Origin: Pelobates cultripes
Lineage: Eukaryota > Chordata > Amphibia > Anura > Pelobatidae
Length of the DNA stretch: 64,000 nt
Reading direction: 5' to 3'
NCBI GenBank assembly: GCA_933207985.1
Contig: OW240915.1
Location: 118,094,643-118,158,642, forward strand
Shown: piece after piece, positions 41,636 to 51,955 of the stretch
How the letters are laid out: every line of letters begins with the position of its first letter
Position numbering within the stretch: the stretch's first letter is position 1
The notes under the pieces: model-generated
Seen by the model: only the letters and a program-made list of their open reading frames with translations
Told to the model about the DNA's origin: nothing
Databases searched by the model: none
Program-made: the position numbers and the translations under genes

Positions 41636-43041
41636 TCATAGTAAAAACAAAGAAAAACGTTACCTGCGCTCTGGCCTAGATCCCCATGTGCATTTGAACA
41701 AAAATGGAGGCTCTTTAGTTCTATTCTAAATGGCCATTTGAATATATAAGCTCACCAGCCACGTCAAGGCAAGCCTCAATAGGTGAGTTCCTACACTAGC
41801 CATTAGATACGCTGATATCAGCCAAGAGTCTCCAATAAGACAGGAAGGGGTATTTTATAAACCCTTTAACATTTAACCCTTTATAGGGCTTCTGCACATA
41901 CAATAAACTTTGCTGATATCAGACAAAGTGAGACAGAAAGGGGTGTTTTATAACCCTTTAACATTTAACCTTTTATAGGGCTTCTACACATTCAATAAAC
42001 TTTGCTGGTATCAGACAAAGTATAGACGTCTCTAATGAGAGATGAAAGGGTGTTTTATAAACCCCTACATACTTTACCCTGAATCGGGCTATAACATACA
42101 AATCACCTTGCTGGTATCAGCTAAAAGGCAAATTTCTCTGATGAGACAGGAAGGGGTGCTGCCCCTACATACTTATAAAGTCTTAATAAGACAAACGTGG
42201 GAAGGCTGGCAGCAATGTAACATAGCTGAGTGATACAAAATTCATATACAAACACAAAGATAAAGCACCGCGCTTACAGCAGCAGTGGCTTAGTATCTTG
42301 TATTTTAAGCTGTTGGATACTAAGCCACTGCTGCTGTAAGCGCGGTGCTTTATCTTTGTGTTTGTATATGAATTTTGTATCACTCAGCTATGTTACATTG
42401 CTGCCAGCCTTCCCACGTTTGTCTTATTAAGACTTTATAAGTATGTAGGGGCAGCACCCCTTCCTGTCTCATCAGAGAAATTTGCCTTTTAGCTGATACC
42501 AGCAAGGTGATTTGTATGTTATAGCCCTATTCAGGGTAAAGTATGTAGGGGTTTATAAAACACCCTTTCATGTCTCATTAGAGACGTCTATACTTTGTCT
42601 GATACCAGCAAAGTTTATTGAATGTGTAGAAGCCCTATAAAAGGTTAAATGTTAAAGGGTTATAAAACACCCCTTTCTGTCTCACTTTGTCTGATATCAG
42701 CAAAGTTTATTGTATGTGCAGAAGCCCTATAAAGGGTTAAATGTTAAAGGGTTTATAAAATACCCCTTCCTGTCTTATTGGAGACTCTTGGCTGATATCA
42801 GCATATCTAATGGCTAGTGTAGGAACTCACCTATTGAGGCTTGCCTTGACGTGGCTGGTGAGCTTATATATTCAAATGGCCATTTAGAATAGAACTAAAG
42901 AGCCTCCATTTTTGTTCAAATGCACATGGGGATCTAGGCCAGAGCGCAGGTAACGTTTTTCTTTGTTTTTACTATGTATTTTAAGCTGTAGGATACTAAG
43001 CCACTGCTGCTGTAAGCGCGGTGCTTTATCTTTGTGTTTTC
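41636..43041. mobile_element. 1.4-kb near-perfect palindromic element, TSD AAATGTCT
   Basis: Arms 41637-42298 and 42316-42976 are almost identical reverse complements of about 661 bases around a 17-base loop. A 65-base partial repeat of the centre (TATTTTAAGCTGTAGGATAC...) follows at 42977-43041. AAATGTCT flanks the whole (41628-41635 and 43042-43049). Each arm holds about four degenerate tandem units of ~95 bases starting near GCTGATATCAG and containing GGGGTGTTTTATAA. No protein is encoded, and the mobilising system is unknown. An eight-base duplication would suit a hAT transposon, but the termini do not look like hAT ends. Confidence 0.85.
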
Positions 43042-43097
43042 AAATGTCTACATGCAATATTAATAAAAGTTACATATTTGAAATCAGCATCCTTTAA

Positions 43098-43263
43098 CCC
43101 CTTAAGGACACAGCGTCAGAAGCTTGACTTACGCTTAATGACACAAGCAATTTTTGCATTTTCTTGCTGTTTGCGTTCAACTGCAATTTGCATCTTTCTC
43201 ATTTATTGCACTGACACATATTATATACTGTTTTTTAAAGGACAGAAAGGGCTTTAATTTGAT

Positions 43264-43327
<64 letters not shown>

Positions 43328-46300
43328 GCTTACTACTTATAAAAAAAATACAGAAAAATGCAAAAAAAATGAAAAATATTGTTTTTTTTTTTACAGTTTT
43401 TGCAATAATAATGTGTGCATAATTAGTGCAGGTTAAGGAAAGTAATTAAAAATAAATTTATTTATTTGTTCTGATTTACAGAATATATAATGTGTCTGGG
43501 ATTTTAAGTTTGTTTTGGTAGTTACAGGTCACAAAGCACAAGGAGTAAAATAAACTTTTAATGTGGAGCGATTTTAGAATTTGGTATGTTTGTCTTGTAA
43601 GCTTAATAGCCATAAAAGAAAACAAAATTGCCACACAAAAGGATATATTTATATAAAGTAGACATCACAGGCTATTTACCTAAGGTTGTTTTTGACACTT
43701 TCTACGTAGCCATTTCACTGCCAACCTCTGCTAAATATTGGAGTAAAATTGTGTTCTTTTTGGTTTTTGGCACACAAACTTATAACAGAGAAATTCTCGT
43801 GTATATTTTGTAAAGTTGGTGTCTGCTATTCCTGTACAAAGTTTTATTTTGTGTTCAGTTACATCTGCTGAGTAAAATGACACCCCATATGAATGTCTTT
43901 GGCACTATTTCTTGAAGCTACAGTGCCATATAGGAGACCTGTCCTTTACAGTATTCACAGTAGAATTTTGAGAGATGGATTCAATGAGCCTTAGCTTCCA
44001 TTTGGGGTATTATAACAATTTGACTGTTCAAAAAACCCCCACAAAGGCCTACCATTTGTAAAAGTAGACACTCCAGGGTATCTCATAAGGTGCATATTGT
44101 GCCTTAACATACCCCCATTTTTTCACCAATATATGCCAAAGTATGTGGTAAAAAATAATTTTGTGCATTTTTTACATACGGATTGCATTTTTGCTGGGCG
44201 TTTTGTATATTTCATATGTGCCACTAAGTTCAAACCCCCCAAATTATGCTCAGCTAAGTCTTCTGAGTAAAATGACACCCCATATGAATGTCTTTGGCAC
44301 TATTTCGTGAAGCTACAGTGCCATATAGGAGACCTGTCCTTTACAGTATTCACAGTAGAATTTTGAGAGATGGATTTAATGAGCCTTAGCTTCCATTTGG
44401 GGTATTATAACAGTTTGACTGTTCAAAAAACCCCCACAAAGGCCTACCATTTGTAAAAGTAGACACTCCAGGGTATCTCATAAGGTGCATATTGTGCCTT
44501 AACATACCCCCATTTTTTCACCAATATATGCCAAAGTATGTGGTAAAAAAATTATTTTGTGCATATTTTACATACGGATTGCATTTTTGCTGGGCGTTTT
44601 GTATATTTCATATGTGCCACTAAGTTCAAACCTCCCAAATTATGCTCAGCTAAGTCTTTTGAGTAAAAATACACCCCCAATGAATATCTTTGTCACTATT
44701 TTGTGAAGCTACAGTGCCATATAGGAGACCAAGCCATATCCGTTTTTACCAAACTTTGAATTTTGACGCTGTGCCTATGTGCAATTTCCAAGCATCTTCG
44801 CAGGTTTTAAATTCAAACTACCCCACAAAGGCCTACCATTTCTTAAAGTAGACACCCCAGGGTGTTTCAAAAGGTATAGTTTGAACCTTAGCGTGGGATC
44901 ATTTTTCCGCTAGCTTGTACCAGATGTAGTGGTAATAAGCGTTTTTTCTGCCTTTTTGACATACAAAGTGAGTTTGCACAGTATATTTTGCAAACCTTAT
45001 GTGTGCTACGACTGTATAATACTTCATATGTTGCTCAGCTATGTCGGCTGAGTACAGCAATACCCCCGTATGTACCTTTGCCAGGTATGTGTGGACATCG
45101 GAGGGGCACATTTGGGACACAGCCATTCCAGTTTTTTTCAAACTTTGAATTTTTATGCTGTGCCTATGTCCCATTTTAGAGTATTTTACCAGGCTATATA
45201 ATCCAAATTCCCCATAAAGCCATACCATTTCTTAAAGAAGACATCCCAGGGTATTTCAAAAGGCATATTTTGAACCTTAGCGTGGGATCATTTTTCCGCT
45301 AGCTTGTACCAAGTGTAGTGGTAATAAGCATTTTTTCTGCCTTTTTGACATACAAAGTGAGTTTGCGCAGCATATTTTGCAAACCTTATGTGTACTATGA
45401 CTGTATAATACTTCATATGTTGCTCAGCTATGTCGGCTGAGTACAGCAATACCCCCGTATGTACCTTTGCCAGGTATATGTGGATGTTGAAGGGGCGCAT
45501 TTGAGACGCAGCCATTCAGTTTTTTTCTAACTTTGAAGTTTTACGCTGTGTCCATGTTCCAATTTGGAGTAGTTTAGACGGTTGGTTATTGAAACTTCCC
45601 CACAGACACATACTATTTATTAAAGAATACACACTGGGGTAATTCAAAAGGCATGTTTTGAACCTTGGCGTGGGATAATTTTTTCTCTAGTTTGTTCCAG
45701 GTGTAGTGGTAATGAGCGTTTTTAAAATGTATTTTTTTACTTTTTATAACTTTTTTACTTTTAAAAACTAGTTTTTAAACTTTTGTTTTGCTTATAAATT
45801 TTTTTTAAACTTTACTAAACTTTCTTTAAAACTTTTTTACAGATTTAACATTTTTCTAAGCTTTTTTTTTTTACCGTTAACCCCTAACTAGCAGTACGCA
45901 GCACTAACAGTAAATTCCCCATTTTCCCATAACTCCCACCCACCCCAGCTAGCAAAATATATAGTTATAAAATATTTAAATTAATTAATTAAATAAATTG
46001 AACCCCTGAGGGTTAAAAAAATAAATAAAAGTTAATCCTCAGGGGTTAAAAAAAATTAGATCACAGTATAATACTGTGATCTCTATTTGATCGCTGTAGG
46101 CAGTGATCGACTGGCAGGGAAGGGGTTAATTTTTATTTGGACTAGGTAAAGTGTGTTTTTTTTTGTTTTTTTACTTAAATGTTATTAAAACATTTTTTTA
46201 AGCTTAATTTTTAACTTTTTAAAGTTTCTTTTAAAACTTTTTTTTAACGTTAACCCCTAGTTAGCCTAACGCCAAATCCCCCAATTCCCCACTAACTTCC

Positions 46301-46853
46301 ACCCACCCCAGCTATCTAAATATATAATTTAAAAATAATTTAATTAATTAATTTAATTAATTTAACCCCTGAGGGTTAAAAAAAAAAGAATTAACCCTCA
46401 GGGGTTAAAAAAAAAATCAGATCATAGTAAAATGTAATCCCTGCCAATTGATCACTGTAGTCAGTGATCAATTGGCAGGGAATGGGTTAATTTTTTATTA
46501 AAATGGGTAATGGGGGGGACACTTTAAATGAACTTTATTTTTTTTTCCAGCAGGGGGCAGGATCATCACTGATCCGGCTCCCTGCACTTCACACAGAACC
46601 CGGAAGTGCAGGGAGCCGGTAGGTGAGTATACAGAGCACATGTGCTCGCTCTGACTTGTGGTCAGAGCAAGCACATGTGCTGGGCAGCCTGACCGGGTGC
46701 TCCCGGTATGCCTCTAATGCAGAGGCATACCGGGAGCACAATTAACCCCGCGATCGCCGCGATAGCGGCGATCCGGGGTTAATTTTACCGCGTGACGGAC
46801 GTTAAGGGTCTCCCCTCTGTGACGGACCTCGTCCGTCACCCGTCCTGAAGGGG
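43098..46853. mobile_element. 3.8-kb non-autonomous TTAA element with ~390-bp tandem units
   Basis: Terminal inverted repeats CCCCTTAAGGACACAGCG and (complement of the right end) CCCCTTCAGGACGGGTGACG are flanked by TTAA (43094-43097, 46854-46857). Five or six tandem units of about 390 bases lie between about 43868 and 45720; those at 43868-44265 and 44266-44663 are nearly identical and later ones diverge. The right third is a chain of hairpins, including CTGACCACAAG/..., GTGCTCCCGGTATGCCTCT with its complement, and GCGATCGCCGCGATAGCGGCGATC. No transposase is encoded. TTAA targets are used by piggyBac and Kolobok superfamilies. Confidence 0.82.
43261..43324. repeat. (TA)n microsatellite
   Basis: About 60 bases of alternating TA inside the TTAA element, at a comparable place to the TA tracts in the 58997-61155 element. 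Confidence 0.95.
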
Positions 46854-47414
46854 TTAAATATAAATATACTTAAAAATCATAAAAATCCGTCCAATAGATC
46901 AAAAGATAAATCGAAGTCCTTTGTGACCAAATGAAGCATGGCTTTTCTGCCCAAAACCAGTTCCACAGAGTCTTCTATCCTGGAGATAATTGGGAAGTAA
47001 TCCAATTATCTCCAAGGACAGAAGCAAAACTCCATTGAAGACATGGTAGCAAAAGATAATAAAATACATAAAAATATATAACTGTGCAGCTATTGCATAA
47101 AACAGGTACATTCAACATATCCCCAGATAGCTTAGATCCGAGCGCACATTATTACTGAATGGCGCTCAGATCACATACATACAGTTCAATTGCCATGGAG
47201 CCAAAGTCTTTCACATAGTCTTTCATTATACGAATGGACTCCATGGCATAGCTATCTGGGGTATCACTGTTCAAATAGGGCAAGTACTAAATGACCCGGC
47301 TTTCGTGTCTTTGCAGGGGAAAATCAAGCGTTTCAACATGGGGCCATAGTCTAAAGGCAGCAGGCGGGCAACCAGTCCTCTCCAATGCCCAGTGGCAAGT
47401 GGCAGTTTGTCACA

Positions 47415-48737
47415 TATCTCCCCTTTGGGGGGAAGACTAACCAGACACCTGACCTTCTATAGGTCGCACCAAAATTGTCGATCCACCCACAATAAGCAAG
47501 TGCCAGAGTAGCACACCCACAATAAACAGTTACAAGCCTGATGGGGACTTGCCAGGGGAAGACATCACTTACCCCCTCCTCCGGGTACTCCGGCAATGGT
47601 AGCTGGGGATCTGGACATGCTGTCCAGCATCCCTGTGGGTCAGGCACTGAGACCACGGTCCCATCTGTGCCGTCTGGGAGATTGATGTCTCCCCTTGGTA
47701 GGATAAGCTGCCGCTGGGGAGAGAGGCTGCTGGCCTCCTCTCCCTGCAGAGCACACTGCTGCTGGGAAGAGAGACCAGTTGTCTCCTCTCCCCGGGACTC
47801 ACTCTGCCGCTGGGGAGCGAGGCTGGCTGTCTCCACTCCCTGCAAGACACACTGCTGCTGGGGAGAGAGACTGGTTGTCTCCCCTCCCTGGAACTCACCC
47901 TGCGGCTAGGGAATGAGACCTGCTGTCTCCACTCCCTGTAGGGAACACTGCCACTGGGGAGAGAGGCCGGCTGCCTCCTTTTCCTGCAGAACACACTGTT
48001 GCTGGGGAGAGAGACCGGTTGTCTCCTCTCCCTGGAACTCACCCTGCCGCTGGGGAGTGAGACCCGCTATCTCCACTCCCTGTAGGGAACACTACCGCTG
48101 GGGAAAGAGGCCGGCTGCCACCTCTCCCTGCAGGTCACACTGCTGCTGGGGAGAGAGACCGGTTGTTTCCCCTCCCTGGAACTCACCCTGCCACTGGGGA
48201 GTGAAACCTGCTGTCTCCACTCCCTGTAGGGAACACTGCCGCTGCGGAGAGAGGCCGGTTGCCTCCTCTCCCTGCAGAACACTGTTGCTGGGGAGAAAGA
48301 CGGGTTTTCTCCTCTCCCTGGGACTCCCACTGCCCTGGCGGTACCTCCAAGTTATACTGGGACTGACTGGAGCTGAGTAGGTACTGGTAATCCTGCTCCA
48401 GTTCCCATTCCTGGATGGCCAATTCAAACAGGTCTGGCTCTAGGTCTTCATCCATAGGGAGATCTAGTATGGTTGCTCTGGATTCATATATGTCCCATAG
48501 CTGTGACTCTGCAGCGTCCCCGAACCTTGGTCTGGCAAAGGCGTCCCATAAGAGGCCAGGGCCATTGTAATCCTCGCCCTCTGGTCTGTCGCACTTAGCC
48601 ATCCCGGGAACACGCTGAACTGCATACCAATGTAGCGCCTGGTATGTGTAGTTGAGCCCCAGTTCCCTCCATGTCAGAGACCTAAGCTGCATTACCAACT
48701 CCCACCTGGGCTGTTTTCCCATCATAGGCATCCATAG
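47415..48737 (-). pseudogene. Gag-like protein gene, copy B, with 48-bp repeats
   Basis: 48737-48183 (minus) encodes RSLTWRELGLNYTYQALHWY, EGEDYNGPGLLWDAFARPRF, GDAAESQLWDIYESRATILD and a FELAIQEWELEQDYQYLL-type block, colinear with the other copies. It is followed by about a dozen tandem 48-bp repeats (about 48310-47690) coding for 16-residue units of the type GLSPQQQC-LQGEE. The C-terminus (47845-47415) has the VSVPDPQGCWTACPDPQLPL segment. The N-terminus is lost: the first ~30 codons of the open frame are LTR sequence, showing a deletion between 5' LTR and gag. Frames shift inside the repeats. Confidence 0.7.
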
Positions 48738-48867
48738 GGCCACCCGGCTTTCATGTCTTTGCAGGGGAAAATCAAGCGTTTCAACATGGGGCCATAGTCT
48801 AAAGGCAGCAGGCGGGGAACCAGTCCTCTCCAATGCCCAGTGGCAAATGGCAGTTTGTCACAGTCCT

Positions 48868-49072
48868 GTTTGGACAATGAACAAAACACACCACACACTC
48901 TATATAGTCTGACTATATCTAGCATAAAAAAGAGAAAACCCCTTGCAAAATCTAATATAAACAAAGGTTAAAAAATAAGAGTTGTATATACAGGTGAGCA
49001 GCTCTTATCAACTATAGTTTGACTGCAGTTAAATAGCTGCAGTTGGCACAATTCAGTAAGTGTGTGCATCTA

Positions 49073-49104
<32 letters not shown>
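48868..49104. other. No gene; ends in (TA)n
   Basis: Short AT-rich stretch between the LTR element and a GC-rich hairpin repeat, with a TA microsatellite at about 49075-49101. Confidence 0.5.
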
Positions 49105-49105
<1 letters not shown>

Positions 49106-49450
49106 GCTTGTAAGGACGGTGGGCGTTCTATGCCGTCCTTAAAGGGCTTGCTCTAAACGCCGGCGGGCGGCATAAAACGTCCTAGCCGTTCTTGCTGCCC
49201 ACAATGATCCTCCTGTTTGGCTCCCTCGTGCGCACCGCAGTGATGCCGGAGCCGGAATATGATGTCATTCCGGCTCCGGCATCACTACGCGGTGCGCAAG
49301 GGAGCTGAACAGTAGGATCAGTACTCCCTCGTCGACTGCAGTCACTGTCCGGCCGCCCACCCAGCAGCCCCACTGGACCCCAGGGAAAGTGTTAATCCAC
49401 CCCAGCATTCCCAAAGGTAAGGAGGCTGGGGGGATTGAATTTAAAAAAAA
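49105..49450. repeat. GC-rich hairpin fragment of a TTAA-type element
   Basis: GTAAGGACGGTGGGCG...CGCCGTCCTTA and a perfect palindrome 49229-49302 (TGCGCACCGCAGTGATGCCG to its complement, with only one or two mismatches). The beginning resembles the termini at 58997 and 43098 (CTTAAGGACGG-type), so this is likely an end fragment of the same class. Confidence 0.6.
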
Positions 49451-49453
49451 AAT

Positions 49454-49670
49454 GTGAGTGTCTGTTTGTGAGTGTGTGTGTGTGTCTGTTAGTGAGTGTG
49501 TGTGTCTGTTAGGGAGTGTGTTACTATATGTGTGTGTCTGTTAGGGAGTGTGTTAGTATGTGTGTCTGTTAGTGAGTGTGTATGTTAGTGATAGTGTATG
49601 CATGTCTGTTAGTGACTGTATGTGTTTGTTAGTGAGTGTGTATGTCTGTTAGCTAGTGTATGTGTAAGTG
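49454..49670. repeat. GT-rich minisatellite
   Basis: Degenerate tandem copies of GTGTGTGTCTGTTAGTGAGT. Confidence 0.9.
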
Positions 49671-49706
49671 GCAATTGGATCAGCACTTAGAGGCCAATAA
49701 ACAGCT

Positions 49707-49763
49707 AAATACTAATAAGGTATGGGCCGCAACCTAAGGGGCCATACCTTATTAGTATTAGTA
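49707..49763. repeat. Hairpin
   Basis: AATACTAATAAGGTATGG pairs with CCATACCTTATTAGTATT around GCCGCAACCTAAGGGG. It lies at the left boundary of the PLE-related sequence. Confidence 0.75.
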
Positions 49764-50499
49764 TTCCCTCACAATACATCAACAAATAGTACAGTAGTAA
49801 AAACCAGAAAATAGGTCGCACCAAAATTGTAATACAATAGTAGTAAAAACAATATTAGTAAAAACAATGCGTACTTACATAGAAATTAGTAAAAATTGAA
49901 TAAAGTCCTGAAAAAAGTATAAGATTAACAGTAGTCCAAGTTTGATTTAAAACATAAGTAAATGGAATCGATCGGGCTTGTGGGATCCAAAGAAATCAGG
50001 TATCTGGATGATGTGGAAGCATGCAGATAAGAGATAAATTCCAATAGTGTAAAACTGTACTGGAAAGATGATGATGGCAATAAAAACAATCTTTTTCACT
50101 CACCTATTGTAGAGCTTTAGCCAGCTCAGGAGTGTATAGCATTCAGTGGCGTTGATGCCCGACTGGTAGGAATAGGTGTTGGTAGGTACAGGTCCTTGGT
50201 ATGAAGAAGAAGATAAAAACAAATAGTGCACTCTGTATATAGCAATAACGGATAAGAATATTAGAAAGGTATACTTCTCACATATAAGTGAGCAGGAAAA
50301 CAGTGCTCACTTTATAGGCGTAGGTGGGATAATCCCCACCTGGCATTCTTGAGTGAGTGAATAATCCAACGTATGCAATAACAAGGTAAAAATGATAAAA
50401 ACAATAAAAAATGAATAAAAATAAGGTATATGGCACTAGCACAATATTAGGGGCCAATATTCCTTTACCAATAAATAATAAAATACATTAAAAAAACAG

Positions 50500-50546
50500 C
50501 CAAACGCGTTTCACCAGAAAAAGTTTCATCAAGTGGCAATAAGAAC
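50500..50546 (-). ncRNA. Hammerhead-like motif, non-canonical
   Basis: Minus strand: GCCA, then CTTGATGA, an imperfect stem (ACTTTTTCTGGT), GAAACGCGTTTGGC. GCCA pairs with TGGC, and GAAAC is present, but the core reads CUUGAUGA with one extra U and stem II is weak. Penelope-like elements are known to carry hammerheads in their terminal repeats. This one is probably inactive or a variant fold. Confidence 0.45.
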
Positions 50547-51435
50547 AAACCTGGTACATAAGAGTAGGTATTTACAAACATTAAATTATTCAAATTTTGG
50601 CGCCAAAATTACGTTATAATTACAATTTACATATGATATAAAACAAAACAATAAACATATGTACATATTTCGTAGGATTTACAGGGTTTCTTACATTGTT
50701 TTATTCTTGAAAACAAGCAATTTAAAAGGATTTTAAATAAAAAAAATAAAATTATGGGCAGTCACATGGTGCGTGACGACGCGCTAGGCCATGTGACTCG
50801 CCGAAAGGGATTAAAACAGTAGTATGCCGCGAGCATTTTCTTATAATGCGGCATGAGATGGAAATAGTGTGAAGTGAAAAATTGGATATCTAGTTTAATT
50901 GTTAAAAACGAGCAATATGAAAGGTATTATTTAAAAAAAGAATTTGAGGCAGTCACGTGGTGCGCGATGACGCGCTGAACCATGTGACTTGCCGAATAGG
51001 ATTTTAGGAATGGTATGTCGCGGGCACTTCTTTGTTGTGCTGCACAAAGTGAAAATGGGCAGGGCAAGTTGTAAGACCACCTGATTGGTCTGGGGAGACG
51101 GCATTAGATGGCAATCAACACACTATGTGTGGTGCCGAAATGGAGTGTGGGAAATGGAGTCCTCAGACACAAAATGGCTAAATATAGCCATAGTACATAT
51201 TAATTAAGTAAAAAAATTGTAAAATGGAATAAATATTCTCTATAGAAAAGAGTGTTGTATTAAATAATACTAGGAATATGGTCACCTTGATAGGGAAGAA
51301 ATAGTGCAATTTATTAGCAAAGGTTAAAAGGGATAAATACAAATGGTTTTATATAAAAAGATGTATGTGTATTGAATAAAACTTAAAGTATGACCAACTG
51401 CTGTCTATAGACTCAGAGCTAGAAAATGAGGACCA

Positions 51436-51506
51436 TTATTTAGACATTCGCACACACAACCCAGAAGGTCTCAATGTTGAATTTGATCTTTTTAACTTTT
51501 TATGAC
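51436..51506 (+). pseudogene. C-terminal tail of PLE GIY-YIG protein
   Basis: HNPEGLNVEFDLFNFL-stop matches the ending QPKGLNVDFDLVCF of the PLE protein at 16480-16840. The stop codon TGA lies within the ATGAC target duplication of the provirus. Confidence 0.75.
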
Positions 51507-51881
51507 TGTTGTGGAAATGAGATATTGACATATTTTCTAGTTAGTAAAATGCCTATTTACTCATTTAACCGTAATCAGTGCATAAGCTATTAACACATAT
51601 TTAGACAAAATGGGCACTAGAAGCTTCTAACCCCTCCCTCCCTATAACACCGGTTAACTACCTCGTGTAACAAGATGGCGCTGGAATCTGGGGGAGACCC
51701 TCATGGTCTCAGTGACATCATCCTTAGTAGGCAGAGCATTAAAGAAACCACTTAACACCTAACCAATTAATAAAGTATTATTTCATGTTATCTCTGACAA
51801 TGCTTATGATGTAATTTTGCTTTAAAAGGGACCTGCCGTCCCCTCTGAATAAACATTCCTCAAGTTATTCATCAACCTGAA
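51507..51881 (+). repeat. 5' LTR of the provirus (U5 lost)
   Basis: Starts TGTTGTGGAAATGAG and includes TTTAAAAGGGACC and an AATAAA signal near 51849. It is colinear with 58519-58893. After CAACCTGAAA the 5' copy diverges completely from the 3' copy, showing that U5 and the leader are deleted or replaced. Confidence 0.88.
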
Positions 51882-51955
51882 AGGTGGGATTACTGTACAG
51901 GGTTACAACCTAAAGAGAGAGGCTGGGGTTACATGGTCCCACCCCCTTATGTCCT

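Larger units (their letters stand above)
41049..48862 (-). mobile_element. Gag-only LTR retrotransposon (family F), copy B, TSD GTCCT
   Basis: GTCCT at 41044-41048 and 48863-48867 defines one insertion of 7.8 kb. On the minus strand, the 5' LTR is reduced to its first ~125 bases (48862-48738, TGTGACAAACTGCC...) and is fused directly to gag sequence. The internal region is 48737-47415 and ends in a purine tract (CAAAGGGGAGATA). The 3' LTR starts TGTGACAAACTGCC at 47414 and ends ...GCTCTGTTACA at 41049. The 3' LTR is split by a palindromic element (41636-43041) and a TTAA element (43098-46853). Without these insertions and one duplication copy each, it is about 1.19 kb, the family's usual size. 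Confidence 0.85.
49764..51506 (+). mobile_element. Penelope-like element, left part with inverted terminal sequence
   Basis: 50785-51365 is an inverted copy of 61450-62026 (for example CATGTGACTCGCCGAAAGGG here and its complement there), so these are the two pseudo-LTRs of one element. The final 23 codons of the PLE protein are at 51436-51504 (LDIRTHNPEGLNVEFDLFNF then stop), just before the provirus. 50500-50546 (minus) holds a hammerhead-like motif. 49764-50495 shows no coding family. The RT domain is absent. Confidence 0.75.

Noticed and set aside
42100..42170. CTGATGAGACAGG considered as a further hammerhead core
   Set aside because: No GAAA box or compensating stem follows at the required spacing.
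42183..42430. Two near-identical 66-codon frames facing each other
   Set aside because: They lie in the two arms of the perfect palindrome and are duplicates of non-coding sequence.
44899..45515. Paired 109- and 75-codon frames sharing long identical peptides, considered as a small gene family
   Set aside because: They are the same frame in successive tandem units of the TTAA element and carry no known motif.
43098..46853. Regular ~390-bp repeats considered as a CRISPR-like or satellite array
   Set aside because: The units are long and directly adjacent without unique spacers, and they lie inside an element with TTAA-flanked inverted ends. This is a vertebrate DNA transposon structure.
47569..48380. 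Arg/Trp/Ser-rich and Cys-rich repeated proteins on both strands in the 48-bp array
   Set aside because: They are alternative frames of the repeat. Only the frame continuous with the gag-like N-terminus and C-terminus (Q-rich units) is supported by the other two copies.
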